DNA from: Kamptonema formosum PCC 10802
GTDB taxonomy: Bacteria; Cyanobacteriota; Cyanobacteriia; Cyanobacteriales; Oscillatoriaceae
DNA: 64,000 nt
Assembly (NCBI RefSeq): GCF_000332335.1
Contig: NZ_KB235948.1
Location: forward strand, 3,223,769 to 3,287,768
Reading direction: 5' to 3'
Under the pieces are notes generated by a model. The model did not search any database. It saw only the letters and a list, made by a program, of their open reading frames with translations, and was not told the DNA's origin. The number at the start of each line of letters is the position of its first letter. The stretch's first letter is position 1. Positions 18,866 through 27,698 of the stretch are shown piece after piece. The position numbers were made by a program, and so were the translations under genes.

Positions 18866-18975
18866 TTAGATACTGTTGGCAATCTGCAATGGGCAAGGGG
18901 CCTCCGGCAGTTTGTATCCTGTTGGCAATCTGCAATATTTTTGGAGCTTGACAAAAAACAGAAAATGTGGTAATG
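18866..18975. repeat. 3' flank repeat of TpsA copy D, doubled
   Basis: Two CTGTTGGCAATCTGCAAT blocks (near 18870 and 18919) and TTGACA at 18948 with TGTGGTAA after 12 bases, just beyond the stop codon of copy D. The doubling suggests local slippage or unequal exchange. Confidence 0.75.
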
Positions 18976-18979
18976 GAGG

Positions 18980-21900
18980 CTACCGGCTTTGCGGGCAGGG
19001 GGTGAGGGGCTGGAAAGTTCCGTGGGGGGTGCCATTAGGGGGGTTGGCGGTGAGGGTGACGGTGCCTTGGGGGCTGATAATCCAGCCTCGGGCTTCTACG
19101 AGGGGGGATGGGGAGGCGGGATTGGGGGATTTGGGGAGGGTTTGCGGCTCGGAAGGTTGGCTGGGAAGGGGGGGGGAGCCAAAATCGATGAGAACGGTTT
19201 CGCCGGCGAGGGGTTCGCTGGGGCTGGGGGGGATGCCGCCCCTGCCGGTGACGGTGAAGCTGCTGTTGCGGAAAGCGGCGCAGCCGGTGTCTATCAGGTT
19301 GCTGGCATTGAGGAGTTCTGGGTGCAGCTGGACTAGCCCAACGGCGGGGTTTGCGTCAGGGGCGCTGATTCGCACGACGCCGCTGAAGGAAGCGCCGAGG
19401 AGGGAACTGGCGGTGATGTCGGAGGTGAGTGGGGATTCCATTTGGCGGTATTCGGTGCCGAAGATGCCTTTGGCGCTGATGCTGACTTGCCCTCCGGAAC
19501 CCTGTTGGGCGTTGGCGGTGATGTCGCTATTTTCTAAGGCGGTTATGGTGTCTGCGGTGATGGCGATATTGCCGCCGGTGGCGGTGCCGGTGGCGCTGGT
19601 GGTGATGGCGCTGTTCTGGCGCAGCTGGATGTCGCCGGTGGTGAGGGTGATGTTGCCGCGATCGCCGGCGGCGGTTTGGGCGCTGAGTGTTCCAAAGTTG
19701 AATAGCCGCACTGAGGGGGCGGCAATTTCCAAGTTGCCGGCTTTCCCACCGGCAAAACTGTCTACGGCGATGCGAGCTCCATTCCCCACAATAAGCCTGG
19801 GTGTGGCAATGTTGATGTCGCCGGCATCTCCGCTGCCTGAGGAGTTGGTGCGGATGAAGCTGGGAAATCTGGGGTCGGCGGAGGTTCCTGTTACTGTGAC
19901 TGAATCGGTTGCTGTCAGATGTACAGTTCCGCTGCGCCCGGAACTGTAGGTGCTGGCTGAGACTCTCGCTCCCTCGCTGACTGCCAGCCTGCCGGTATTA
20001 ATCTTGATATCTCCCGCATTTGCTGGACTGATTGTGGTAGTGGTTAAGCTTGTGTTGAGGGGGATGCCCAGGATATAAAAGATGTCGCCGCCGATCAATT
20101 CTATTGAGTCGGTGGCGTTTACAGTTAGGGTGCCGCTGGCTCCCGCACCGGCGGTGCTGGTGAGCGCTACGGCGGAATTCTGCAGTCTCAAATTCCGCGT
20201 GTTAATTGTCAGGTTGCCTGCCACTCCTGTGCTTGCCGGCCTGTTGCCGGTGATCAAGCCGGAGTTATCTAAATGTGCGGACTCTTTGGCATTTACTGTT
20301 AAAGCTCCGCCCAGACCGGCTCCTGTGGTGGATGTGACGGCAAACGCTCCATTTTCGACGGTGAATCGGGAGGTGTTAATTGTGATGTTTCCCGCATCTC
20401 CGGAACCGAAGCTCATGGCATACAAGCCGTTGCGCAAGTCAGACAGACCGGTGGTGAAATCGGCTAGCTGCGCAAAACCTTCGACAAATCTTCCCGTGCC
20501 GGTAAGCTCTACAGAACCGGCAGAATTTACGGTCAAGTTGCCGGCATGTGCTGCGCCTGTGGTGCTGGTGGAGATCAGCCCGCCGCGCAGGATTAACCGG
20601 CTCGTTTCAAGGGTGATATCGCCACCGCTACTGGCAGCGGCGGATTCAACAGAAGTGGAGATAGTGCTGGGAGTTTTTCCGTTTCGGGAGGTGCCGGTGA
20701 GCTGTATAAAATCCCGGGCTTTTACTGTCAGGGTGCCGGCGGAACCGGTACCGGCACTGCCGGCGGATACCAGCCCCCCATCCTGCAGAATTAGCCGTCC
20801 GGTTTCTACCGTCAAATTGCCGGCATTTCCTGTCGATCCGGGACGAGCTTGTGTCTGCAACCGGCTGCCGGTGCCGCTGCCATCGGCACCGCTCAATTCC
20901 ACGAATTCTGTCGCCCGCACAGTCAGGACTCCACCTTGACCGGCACCGCCCGTAGCGGAGCTAATCAAAGCTCCATCCCTGACGGTTAGCGTGCCGGTTT
21001 CAATGGTGAGGTTGCCGGCATTTCCTCGGGAGCCGGCGGGAGTGGATGCTGTCAGGAAGCTGCCCAGTCCACTGGCGTCCACTCCTGAAAGTTCTGCGGA
21101 TAGGGAGGCGCGCACCGTTACAGATCCGCCGTCACCGGCACCAAAGGTAGAAGAGGAAATCAGGGCTCCCTGCTGGAGGAGCAATCTGCCGGTTTCCACT
21201 GTAATGTTGCCGGCTTTTCCTGTGGATCCCGGATAGGCTTCTGTGACGATGAGGGTGTAAAGTCCTGCGGGGCTAGAGCCACCCATTTCTACAGAATCTG
21301 CGGTGCGGATGTCAATATTGCCACCGGCTTTCCCCCCGAAGGTCAAACCGAAAATCCCGCTCCCATCTCTGAGGGAAAGTTGGCGAGATCGCACTTGAAT
21401 GCTGCCGCCGCCTTCCCCGCTGGTACTGGCAGAAGCTGCGCTGGTGAGGCGGGTGTCGGAAAACGTTTGCCCGACGGGATACTGCAGCGCCAGCACCGAC
21501 GTATCGGTCGCAATACTGACTTCTCCCGCCGCCAAACTGCCCAGTTCTATGCGTCCGTCTGGGGCGGTCAAATTGCCGCCATTGAGGGCAATTTCTCCCC
21601 CAACTAGGGCTAGGGTTTTGCCGGCACTGACTTGCAGCCCGGGGGGCCGGTCTCGCAAAATATACAAGTCGGCTACCTCTATCTGAAAGTTATCTAGGTC
21701 AATGGTAACATTGTGACCGGCACCCCGCACGACAATTTTTCCCGGATTCTGCCCCAGCTGCAAGCCAACCGGCACGTTAACTGTCAGCAAGGGCGGCGCT
21801 GCCGGGTTTGTGGCGCTGAATTCTATCCCGTCCGCAAATTTAATACTGCTGGCGGTACTCGCTAGAAATGAGCCGCCGATATTTAAGGTGGCGTTGGGGC

Positions 21901-22261
21901 CAAAAACGATGCCGCTGGGATTGAGCAGGAATAAGTTAGCGGTGCCGTTAGCTTTGATTGTGCCGTCTATGTTGGATATTGTCCCTCCTGTCACCCGGCT
22001 GATGATGTTTTGAATATTTAGGGAATTGTTGAAATGGGCTGTGGTGCCTGCCGGCAGTGAGAATTCCCGGAAGCTGTGGAAAAGGTTGCCCCCGGCACGG
22101 GTGCCGCCGGTGATGTTGAGGGTATGGCCCTGTGGCGTTACCGCAGAGCTCACCGGCAGTGTGGCGTCGGGAGCGATTTGCGCCCAACTCGGGCTGCTAG
22201 TAACCAGGGACGCTATTGCCAGACTGCCAAAAATCCATAAGTTGCGAATATCGAGTGTCAT
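18980..22261 (-). CDS. Filamentous-haemagglutinin-like exoprotein (TpsA), copy D
   Basis: From the ATG at 22261 the protein is 1093 residues and opens with a good signal peptide (WIFGSLAIASLVTSSPSWAQ); an in-frame start at 22351 would prepend 30 residues that do not look like a leader. The TPS domain ([39 protein letters not shown]) is followed by about 850 residues of beta-helix rungs and the C-terminal AAFRNSSFTVTGRGGI domain. It is the promoter-proximal member of the array and the longest. Role inferred as a secreted or surface adhesin exported by a TpsB encoded elsewhere. Confidence 0.9.
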   Translation of the reverse strand: MTLDIRNLWIFGSLAIASLVTSSPSWAQIAPDATLPVSSAVTPQGHTLNITGGTRAGGNLFHSFREFSLPAGTTAHFNNSLNIQNIISRVTGGTISNIDGTIKANGTANLFLLNPSGIVFGPNATLNIGGSFLASTASSIKFADGIEFSATNPAAPPLLTVNVPVGLQLGQNPGKIVVRGAGHNVTIDLDNFQIEVADLYILRDRPPGLQVSAGKTLALVGGEIALNGGNLTAPDGRIELGSLAAGEVSIATDTSVLALQYPVGQTFSDTRLTSAASASTSGEGGGSIQVRSRQLSLRDGSGIFGLTFGGKAGGNIDIRTADSVEMGGSSPAGLYTLIVTEAYPGSTGKAGNITVETGRLLLQQGALISSSTFGAGDGGSVTVRASLSAELSGVDASGLGSFLTASTPAGSRGNAGNLTIETGTLTVRDGALISSATGGAGQGGVLTVRATEFVELSGADGSGTGSRLQTQARPGSTGNAGNLTVETGRLILQDGGLVSAGSAGTGSAGTLTVKARDFIQLTGTSRNGKTPSTISTSVESAAASSGGDITLETSRLILRGGLISTSTTGAAHAGNLTVNSAGSVELTGTGRFVEGFAQLADFTTGLSDLRNGLYAMSFGSGDAGNITINTSRFTVENGAFAVTSTTGAGLGGALTVNAKESAHLDNSGLITGNRPASTGVAGNLTINTRNLRLQNSAVALTSTAGAGASGTLTVNATDSIELIGGDIFYILGIPLNTSLTTTTISPANAGDIKINTGRLAVSEGARVSASTYSSGRSGTVHLTATDSVTVTGTSADPRFPSFIRTNSSGSGDAGDINIATPRLIVGNGARIAVDSFAGGKAGNLEIAAPSVRLFNFGTLSAQTAAGDRGNITLTTGDIQLRQNSAITTSATGTATGGNIAITADTITALENSDITANAQQGSGGQVSISAKGIFGTEYRQMESPLTSDITASSLLGASFSGVVRISAPDANPAVGLVQLHPELLNASNLIDTGCAAFRNSSFTVTGRGGIPPSPSEPLAGETVLIDFGSPPLPSQPSEPQTLPKSPNPASPSPLVEARGWIISPQGTVTLTANPPNGTPHGTFQPLTPCPQSR

Positions 22262-22620
22262 TGATGTTTTTTGGATTGGGCTGTCTTGGGGGGTGGGGCT
22301 GCCGGCTTTCTTGCCAGCCGGTGCTGCCAGCGGCTCTACTTCCGCACCCAACCCGCCCGCTAACTTTCGGCAGCCGGCAAGTTTTTTTTCTATTTTACTT
22401 TATATCTCTTGCTAGCGCAATCCGCTGCAAAAAGGAAGGAGGAAGACACAAGAAACGCTTTTTTCCCCGCCGAAAGCCCCCCCGCTCCCCTGCTGCCGGT
22501 CTGGCCAGATTCATAAGCCCACCTTATCTTATTCCCCGATTTGATTTGAAGATTAAAACTTAAGGTTAAGAATTGTTCCCAAAAATATCGTTAAGATTTG
22601 TGAATAATAGGAGAAATTAT
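22262..22620. other. Intergenic, upstream of TpsA copy D
   Basis: No gene seen. It should hold the promoter of the exoprotein array, read on the minus strand. The part at 22540-22620 is A/T-rich. I cannot place -10/-35 boxes convincingly. Confidence 0.4.
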
Positions 22621-22629
22621 CAGTTAGCG

Positions 22630-23019
22630 GACGGACTTGCGCCGTTTGAGGCACTTTGATAAAATAATGCCAATTTGGTATTCTCAGGGGCACCGTGTGG
22701 CCAAAAATAGTTAAAAGGAGATAATTTTGCCTTTTTGCAGCCTGAAATGCTCATTCCACCGTACAGTTTTTCTGCCCGGAGGCGAGAGGCGCGATTATTT
22801 CGCCAAGGTAGGAAATTTGGATTTTCGTTACAGAACTTAACATCAGCAAGGAGGCAGTTGACAGAGTAAAAATTTTGTGGTAAGCGTGTTATGCCGAGCG
22901 GCGAGAGGCGAGCGGGCTCTGCGACAAAAACGCCGCCAGAGAAACCATATCAGAAAGTAAAAGCGATGGCAGTAACGACACAGCAATTGATGCAGTGGAA
23001 ATCTGGCCGCAAGACCTAA
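22630..23019 (+). pseudogene. Diverged duplicate of the panB 5' region
   Basis: This stretch repeats, with substitutions and indels, the sequence at 23892-24280. Shared landmarks in order are TTGCGCCGTTTGAGGCA, CCAATTTGGTATT, CAGGGGCACCGTG, TTGACAGAG...TGTGGTAAG, and the first twelve panB codons ([12 protein letters not shown]). The copy reads ATG at 22966 and hits TAA at 23017-23019 after 17 codons, where it joins unrelated sequence. It is therefore a promoter plus a decapitated panB start, not a gene. Confidence 0.85.
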
Positions 23020-23170
23020 TCTTAAATTAGGTATTCCTAGCCTTGAACATGAAATAGCTTGGGCTAAAGATGCTGGTTATCATCATGTGTATCTTGGCCC
23101 TGGCTATGAAAGATATAGCATTTATAAAAGTAAATTGCCTGGCTTTGAGTGGTGGACCGGCAGTGTGTGA
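23000..23170 (+). pseudogene. C-terminal fragment of a transferase-like protein
   Basis: Fused directly to the panB duplicate is an open frame of about 55 codons without a start, ending in TGA at 23168-23170. It reads EHEIAWAKDAGYHHVYLGPG then IYKSKLPGFEWWTG. The pattern (aromatic-rich, YLG, K..FPGFEWW) recalls the end of GNAT or arginyl-transferase-like proteins; I am not sure which. Its base composition is more A/T-rich than the flanking genes, suggesting foreign origin. Confidence 0.5.
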
Positions 23171-23219
23171 AGCAGTGAGGTAGAACAGTATCGCTAGCTA
23201 TGTGTTAGAGATAGCAAGA

Positions 23220-23729
23220 TCAAACTGTGCGCGGATCTATACGATGTTTAAACAGTGCTTGCAGGTATTTTTCGGGCCAAGCCTGATAAAATCCTTTTTT
23301 AGCAAGCATGGCTGCCTTTTCATTTAAGTCACTAAGTTCCTGCACCAGTGCCAGTGCATAGGTACCCTGGTTTAGGCAGACACCATTAACAATGTCGGGA
23401 GTTTCGGGATGATCTTTAAGCACCAACAGATTTTTGGGCAATAGATAATCTAGATTGGCACGATTTAGCATTTCACTAAACACACTGTGCGGATACAGCT
23501 TGGGATCGTAGGCTATGACTACTACCCTTTTTGGTATACCCTTTTCGGCAAGCTCAATCAGATCGGACATTGGGTCAGTGCCAACTCTCACTTCAAAATC
23601 ATTTTCTAATCGTGCTTTTCTTGCATAAGGACAAGGGGGGAAACGTCCAAAGGCAGGGTGTGGTACTTCTACAAAATCTCTAATCCATTTAAGCAGGTCT
23701 GCCGCAACTTGTTCGTAGGTGAGAATCAT
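23220..23729 (-). CDS. Uncharacterised protein, probably acquired
   Basis: 169 residues, complete. I do not recognise a named family with certainty. The N-terminal third has WIRDFVEVPHPAFGRFPPCP followed by YARKARLEN, a small conserved-looking Cys-Pro motif, then a mixed alpha/beta body (RVVVIAYDP, YLLPKNLLVLKDHPETP). No signal peptide or membrane helix. Its ATG overlaps the TGA of an upstream fragment in an ATGA arrangement, as in tightly packed phage or mobile operons. It is A/T-richer than its neighbours and lies inside the segment bracketed by the two panB 5' copies. Confidence 0.7.
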   Translation of the reverse strand: MILTYEQVAADLLKWIRDFVEVPHPAFGRFPPCPYARKARLENDFEVRVGTDPMSDLIELAEKGIPKRVVVIAYDPKLYPHSVFSEMLNRANLDYLLPKNLLVLKDHPETPDIVNGVCLNQGTYALALVQELSDLNEKAAMLAKKGFYQAWPEKYLQALFKHRIDPRTV

Positions 23730-23880
23730 GGGAGTTTAGTTTTCTTAGTTATCTCAATATTCTCTTTGATAAAATCGGAAATCATTTGGCGTTCTTTATT
23801 ACTGATTCATAAAATTTGAGCGCAGGTCATACCACGGCGCATGTACCCTACTAGACGAAGAGCATCGGTCCGAATGTTGT
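23726..23880 (-). pseudogene. 3' fragment of a phage-like small protein
   Basis: On the minus strand an open stretch reads DNIRTDALRLVGYMRRGMTC, hits an internal TGA at 23807-23809, then continues ERQMISDFIKENIEITKKT and ends in a TGA overlapping the next gene's ATG. The second part resembles the C-termini of small tailed-phage proteins that I remember only loosely. The 5' part is missing and one stop interrupts it, so it is a remnant. Confidence 0.45.
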
Positions 23881-23891
23881 CTCTAAATTAT

Positions 23892-24231
23892 CGCACGGAG
23901 TTGCGCCGTTTGAGGCAATTTGATAGAATAGTGCCAATTTGGTATTGTCAGGGGCACCGTGCGGCTAAATCAGGCGTTCCAGGCAGGAAGTGAGGGGTGT
24001 GGCAGGCTGAAGCCCTGATTGTGACGTACAATTCTTCTGGGAGGCGGGAGGGGGGCGAAATTATTTCGCCACTGGAGGAAATTCCAGTTTTCTTAACAGA
24101 ACGTAACATCCGCAAAGCGGCACTTGACAGAGGGGGAATTTTGTGGTAAGGGTGTTATGCCGTGCGGAGAGAAGCGAGCGGGCTCTGCGACAAAAATGCC
24201 GCCAGAGAAACCATATCAGAAAGTAAAAGCG
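23892..24231 (+). promoter_or_regulatory. panB leader with TTGACA-N12-TGTGGTAA element
   Basis: The functional copy of the region duplicated at 22630. TTGACA at 24124-24129 is followed after 12 bases by TGTGGTAA. The distance to the panB start (about 100 bases) and preservation in both copies make it a plausible promoter, although the expected -10 hexamer (TAAGGG at 17-base spacing) is poor. Confidence 0.5.
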
Positions 24232-25017
24232 ATGGCAGTAACGACGCAGCAATTGATGCAGTGGAAACAGCAAGGGCGCAAGATTGTAGCGCTGACGGCG
24301 TGGGATTGGACAATAGCGCAACTGCTGGACAGTGCCGGTGTGGATGTGATTTTGGTGGGGGACTCGCTGGCGATGGTGGCGCTGGGGATGGAGACGACGC
24401 TGCCGGTGACGGTGGAGGAGATGCTGCACCACGCCAAGGCGGTGCGGCGGGGAGTCAAGCAGGCGCTGGTGGTGGTGGATTTGCCGTTTTTGAGCTATCA
24501 AGAAAGCCCGCAGCAGGCGATGCGCTCAGCCGGCAGGGTGCTCAAGGAGACGGGGGCAATGGCGGTGAAGCTGGAGGGGGGATATCCGGCGATCGCAGAA
24601 ACGGTGTACCGGCTGGTGCGCGCGGGGATACCGGTGCTGGGGCATGTGGGGCTGACGCCGCAGTCGGTGCACCTGCTGGGATACCGGCAGCAGGGGAAGA
24701 CAAAAGAAGCCGGCGAGCGGATTTTTGCGGAGGCGGAGGCGCTACAGGATGCCGGTGCTTTTGGCGTGGTGCTCGAGCACATACCGGCGGATCTAGCGCG
24801 GCGAATTACCGAAAAATTAGCGATTCCCACGATTGGGATTGGCGCGGGACCTCACTGCGACGGTCAGGTGCTGGTGACGGCTGATTTGCTCGGGCTCTCG
24901 GAGCGCAAGCCGCCTTTTGTCAAGTCTTATGTTAATCTGCGGGAGACAATAGGGCAAGCGGTGCGGGAGTTTTGCTCTGAGGTGAGAGAGGGGGAATTTC
25001 CGCAAGGGAGCGAGTAG
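24232..25017 (+). CDS. panB: 3-methyl-2-oxobutanoate hydroxymethyltransferase
   Basis: 261 residues from [12 protein letters not shown], the usual family length; upstream in-frame starts at 24157 and 24196 exist, but the second ATG is ACG in the duplicate copy, so I prefer 24232. The protein makes ketopantoate from 2-oxoisovalerate and methylene-tetrahydrofolate, the first committed step to pantothenate and CoA. Motifs: [26 protein letters not shown] (metal-binding Asp), [18 protein letters not shown] and FGVVLEHIP, with [15 protein letters not shown] near the end. It is a single-gene unit. Confidence 0.96.
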   Translation: MAVTTQQLMQWKQQGRKIVALTAWDWTIAQLLDSAGVDVILVGDSLAMVALGMETTLPVTVEEMLHHAKAVRRGVKQALVVVDLPFLSYQESPQQAMRSAGRVLKETGAMAVKLEGGYPAIAETVYRLVRAGIPVLGHVGLTPQSVHLLGYRQQGKTKEAGERIFAEAEALQDAGAFGVVLEHIPADLARRITEKLAIPTIGIGAGPHCDGQVLVTADLLGLSERKPPFVKSYVNLRETIGQAVREFCSEVREGEFPQGSE

Positions 25018-25447
25018 GGGGTTTTTGAGTGATTTTACTTGAATAATAAACCGCCAAGACGCTAAGAACGCCAAGAAGGAAGAGGATATAGGAAGAGGGA
25101 TAGAACAATTCCCCTCGTTCCCCAGATCCTGGGAGCGCAACTCTGGAGGATCTGCCTCCTTTCGACCACGAGCAGGTTAAAAGGCTAACAGCTTATATAT
25201 TTGTAGGGGCGGGTTCAGCCGAGATATTTGTGGCGCAGGGCAGGATATGAATAAACCGGCCCCTACGTCTCTGCGAACATGATATGAGAGTTTGTTGCGA
25301 GAGCCGGCTGAGCGCGAGGTTTCTCTGCCTCGATCTCAGCCTAAAGGCTCATGCCGGTTGGGGGTTCCAGCCGGCATGATGGGGAAAAGGAGGGAAAGAA
25401 ACCGGCGACTGCTCGCACTTGCGAGGGGGCTGCCGGCATTTTACACC
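25018..25447. other. Intergenic with inverted GGGGCGGGTT repeat
   Basis: No gene supported. At 25204-25266 a TAGGGGCGGGTTC block faces an AACCGGCCCCTAC block, a dispersed inverted-repeat type seen also near 11880, 28345 and 58540. Remaining sequence shows nothing I can name. Confidence 0.5.
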
Positions 25448-26923
25448 ATGCAGGAACCCGAAGAGTTAAAGCCTGATTCTAATCGTGCCGGCTCGGAACC
25501 GTCTCGCCAGTTTTCCTGGTGGGGAAAGATAAGCGCTATTATAGCACTTTTAAACTTTATTTTGGTGCTGTTCAATCTCAGCTATATCCCTTTGCGGGAC
25601 TTCTACCTGAGACAGGTTCCCAGTCTTGTCGCTGTCTCCGATCCCTACAAAGGAATTGAACCGCACCCTGTGACGGAAAAATACCTGAAGACGGTTGATG
25701 ACTTGACGGTTGATCTGGCTCAAAATGGCTTGCGCTCGCCGGAGAGCGAGGGGTTGCTGTCGTCCCTGCGCAGCCAGAGCACTGCTATGCTTGAGGAAAA
25801 CCCTTTCTTGCCGGCGTCTAAGTGGGGGGCGTTCGCCAAAATTCAGCAGCGGATGCGCCAGCATGTAGGAGCCTCTTCCGCGAAACAGGGGTTTGAGACG
25901 TTTTGGAGTGCGAACTATTTAGAGCGCCGGAGTTGGGATAAGGAAATTGCTTTTTTTTACCGGCAAATTCGGCCTTTAATTGCCACAAATTATTTCCGCA
26001 ATGCCGGCGATTCTGGCGAGTTTATCGATGAGTTTTGGCGGATTGACCTCTGGTTTGCCGGCTTTTTTGGTATAGAGTTTATCGCGAGCACTTTTCTGTT
26101 CAGCCGGCGGCGTGCGGGGGTGAGCTGGACCGATGCCATGCTGCGGCGCTGGTATGACGCGCTTCTCGTCGTGCCGGTGTGGCGCTGGCTGCGGGTGATT
26201 CCGGTGACGGTGCGGCTGCACAAATCCGGCTTGGTGAATCTGGATCGCGTGCTGGCTGAAATCGCTCACGAGCCGGCTACTTATCTGGCAGATTTGGTGT
26301 CTAAGTTTGTGATAGTGAGGTTCATCAATCAAGCGCAAGATGCCATCAAACAGGGGGAGGCGGCGCGGCTGCTGCTGAACCCGCAAGCGTACATTGAAGT
26401 AAATGATGTTAATGAGGTGGAGACGATTGTTGACCGGCTGCTGCGCCTGACGATTTACAGAGTTTTGCCGCGCCTGCAGCCGAATATTAAAGCCCTGACG
26501 CACCACACGCTGGAAGGGGCGCTGAAACAATCTGAGTTTTATCAGAACATACGGCAGATTCCGGGGCTGGGGGAATTGCCCAAACAAGTTACGGAACAGC
26601 TCGCAAGTAATCTTTCTGAAGGCGCAGTTGATATGCTGTCTAGCTCCTACTCTGACACGCAAGGGCGGGCAATTGTAGATCGGCTGAGGCAGGATTTCAG
26701 CAAAGCGTTCGTCAGGGAGTTGCAGGATAAGGAAACGCTGTCTGAACTGCAGTCGCTGATGTCGGATTTGCTGGAAGAAGTGAAGTTGAATTATGTGATG
26801 CGAGCGACGGAAAGCGAGGCGCACGCTACAATGGAAGAAATCACTCAGCTGGACAAAGCCGCCGAGAGTGTCTCACCGGCAGCGGAAGGTGAGCCGGTGG
26901 ATAATTCTGTCCCCGTGGCTTGA
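25448..26923 (+). CDS. Conserved cyanobacterial membrane protein, function unknown
   Basis: 491 residues from the ATG at 25448 (MQEPEELKP); the frame is open back to 25292 but those 52 residues are Arg-rich and unconvincing. One hydrophobic helix near residues 30-50 (ISAIIALLNFILVLFNLSYI), a second near 205-225 (DLWFAGFFGIEFIASTFLF) and possibly a third in the region of WYDALLVVPVWRWLRVIPV, which resembles the S4-S5-like stretch of ion-channel proteins. The C-terminal half is long, amphipathic and charged, probably cytoplasmic and helical. I do not know its function. It stands alone between panB and the biosynthetic locus. Confidence 0.75.
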   Translation: MQEPEELKPDSNRAGSEPSRQFSWWGKISAIIALLNFILVLFNLSYIPLRDFYLRQVPSLVAVSDPYKGIEPHPVTEKYLKTVDDLTVDLAQNGLRSPESEGLLSSLRSQSTAMLEENPFLPASKWGAFAKIQQRMRQHVGASSAKQGFETFWSANYLERRSWDKEIAFFYRQIRPLIATNYFRNAGDSGEFIDEFWRIDLWFAGFFGIEFIASTFLFSRRRAGVSWTDAMLRRWYDALLVVPVWRWLRVIPVTVRLHKSGLVNLDRVLAEIAHEPATYLADLVSKFVIVRFINQAQDAIKQGEAARLLLNPQAYIEVNDVNEVETIVDRLLRLTIYRVLPRLQPNIKALTHHTLEGALKQSEFYQNIRQIPGLGELPKQVTEQLASNLSEGAVDMLSSSYSDTQGRAIVDRLRQDFSKAFVRELQDKETLSELQSLMSDLLEEVKLNYVMRATESEAHATMEEITQLDKAAESVSPAAEGEPVDNSVPVA

Positions 26924-27123
26924 TTTAAGAGGAGTATTCGGATATGCCGGGGGCGAAGCAAAAGGGAGAAAAATAGAGTGCGAAAAAAGGATGCCCCCTG
27001 ACAGGGTCTTCGGATGGAAAGTCAACACCGGCAGTGAACTCAGATCGCAATTCCCGCCAGGAAATCGGTCAGGGGTGCAGCCCCCTAGCGCGGTACAGGT
27101 GGGGGCGCTGCCGGTGGCACCAC

Positions 27124-27412
27124 AATCTATCTTAAGACAGATGCGGAAATTGTGTTTTAAGTTGTGAGACGACCGGCTGACTACTTAACAAGTATTTACA
27201 CAACTCCTCTAGACAGGGGGAAAAAGTGTGGTTTAGATTTAGAGGCGTACTTAAAAAGTTGTTCTTAACTGATGGCCCAAGAAAAATAGGCGGAACAAAA
27301 AGGATTTTAAGGCGAACAGTTGCAGTCCGCTTTTAGCCATAAATCTGGCTAGCGGCGGGTCTGTACTGTTGAAACAAGTCACGAATATTGGGGGCGGGGC
27401 TTTGAGGGCGTG
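27124..27412 (+). repeat. Long interspersed repeat, left copy (upstream of SET gene)
   Basis: The interval 27210-27412 aligns by eye with 28908-29112. Shared blocks include CTAGACAG, GCGAACAGTTGCAGTCCG, CTGGCTAGCGGC versus TCGGCTAGCGGC, and GGCTTTGAGGGCG at the end. A shorter extra half copy (AAGACAGATGCGGAAATT) lies at 27133. Both copies precede a plus-strand gene, so they may be shared upstream regulatory sequence or a mobile element remnant. Confidence 0.6.
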
Positions 27413-27569
27413 ATAGCGTCTCCCCGACCCAGATATTAAATGACAAGTTGAGAGCATCCCTGGATCGAACACCACTCGCAGAATAGCACAAGCCGGCTTT
27501 CCGAAGAGGCTCCCTTTGTGCGAGAAGACTGCACGGTTATTTCAACCTGATATCAGACGGCAGTGGCAA

Positions 27570-27656
27570 ATAGAGATGAGCCTTATCGGGCTCATCTTAC
27601 CTAGGTTATAAAACATCCGCCGTCCTGAGCTTGCCCGAGCGATCGGGCAACTCAAA
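27570..27656 (+). promoter_or_regulatory. Two hairpins upstream of the SET-domain gene
   Basis: GATGAGCC TTATCG GGCTCATC at 27572-27593 and TTGCCCGA GCGA TCGGGCAA at about 27631-27650 are perfect 8-bp stems. They lie within 130 bases of the SET gene start and could be operators, an attenuator or terminators of upstream transcription. Confidence 0.5.
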
Positions 27657-27698
27657 CAACCTATAAAATCTCTGCACCGTTTTTCGAGGATTCCAATT

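Noticed and set aside
14985..20939. Several 250-360 codon plus-strand frames inside the exoprotein array
   Set aside because: They mirror the repetitive beta-helix coding sequence; their Ser/Pro/Ala-rich repeats are the reverse reading of Gly/Thr-rich rungs.
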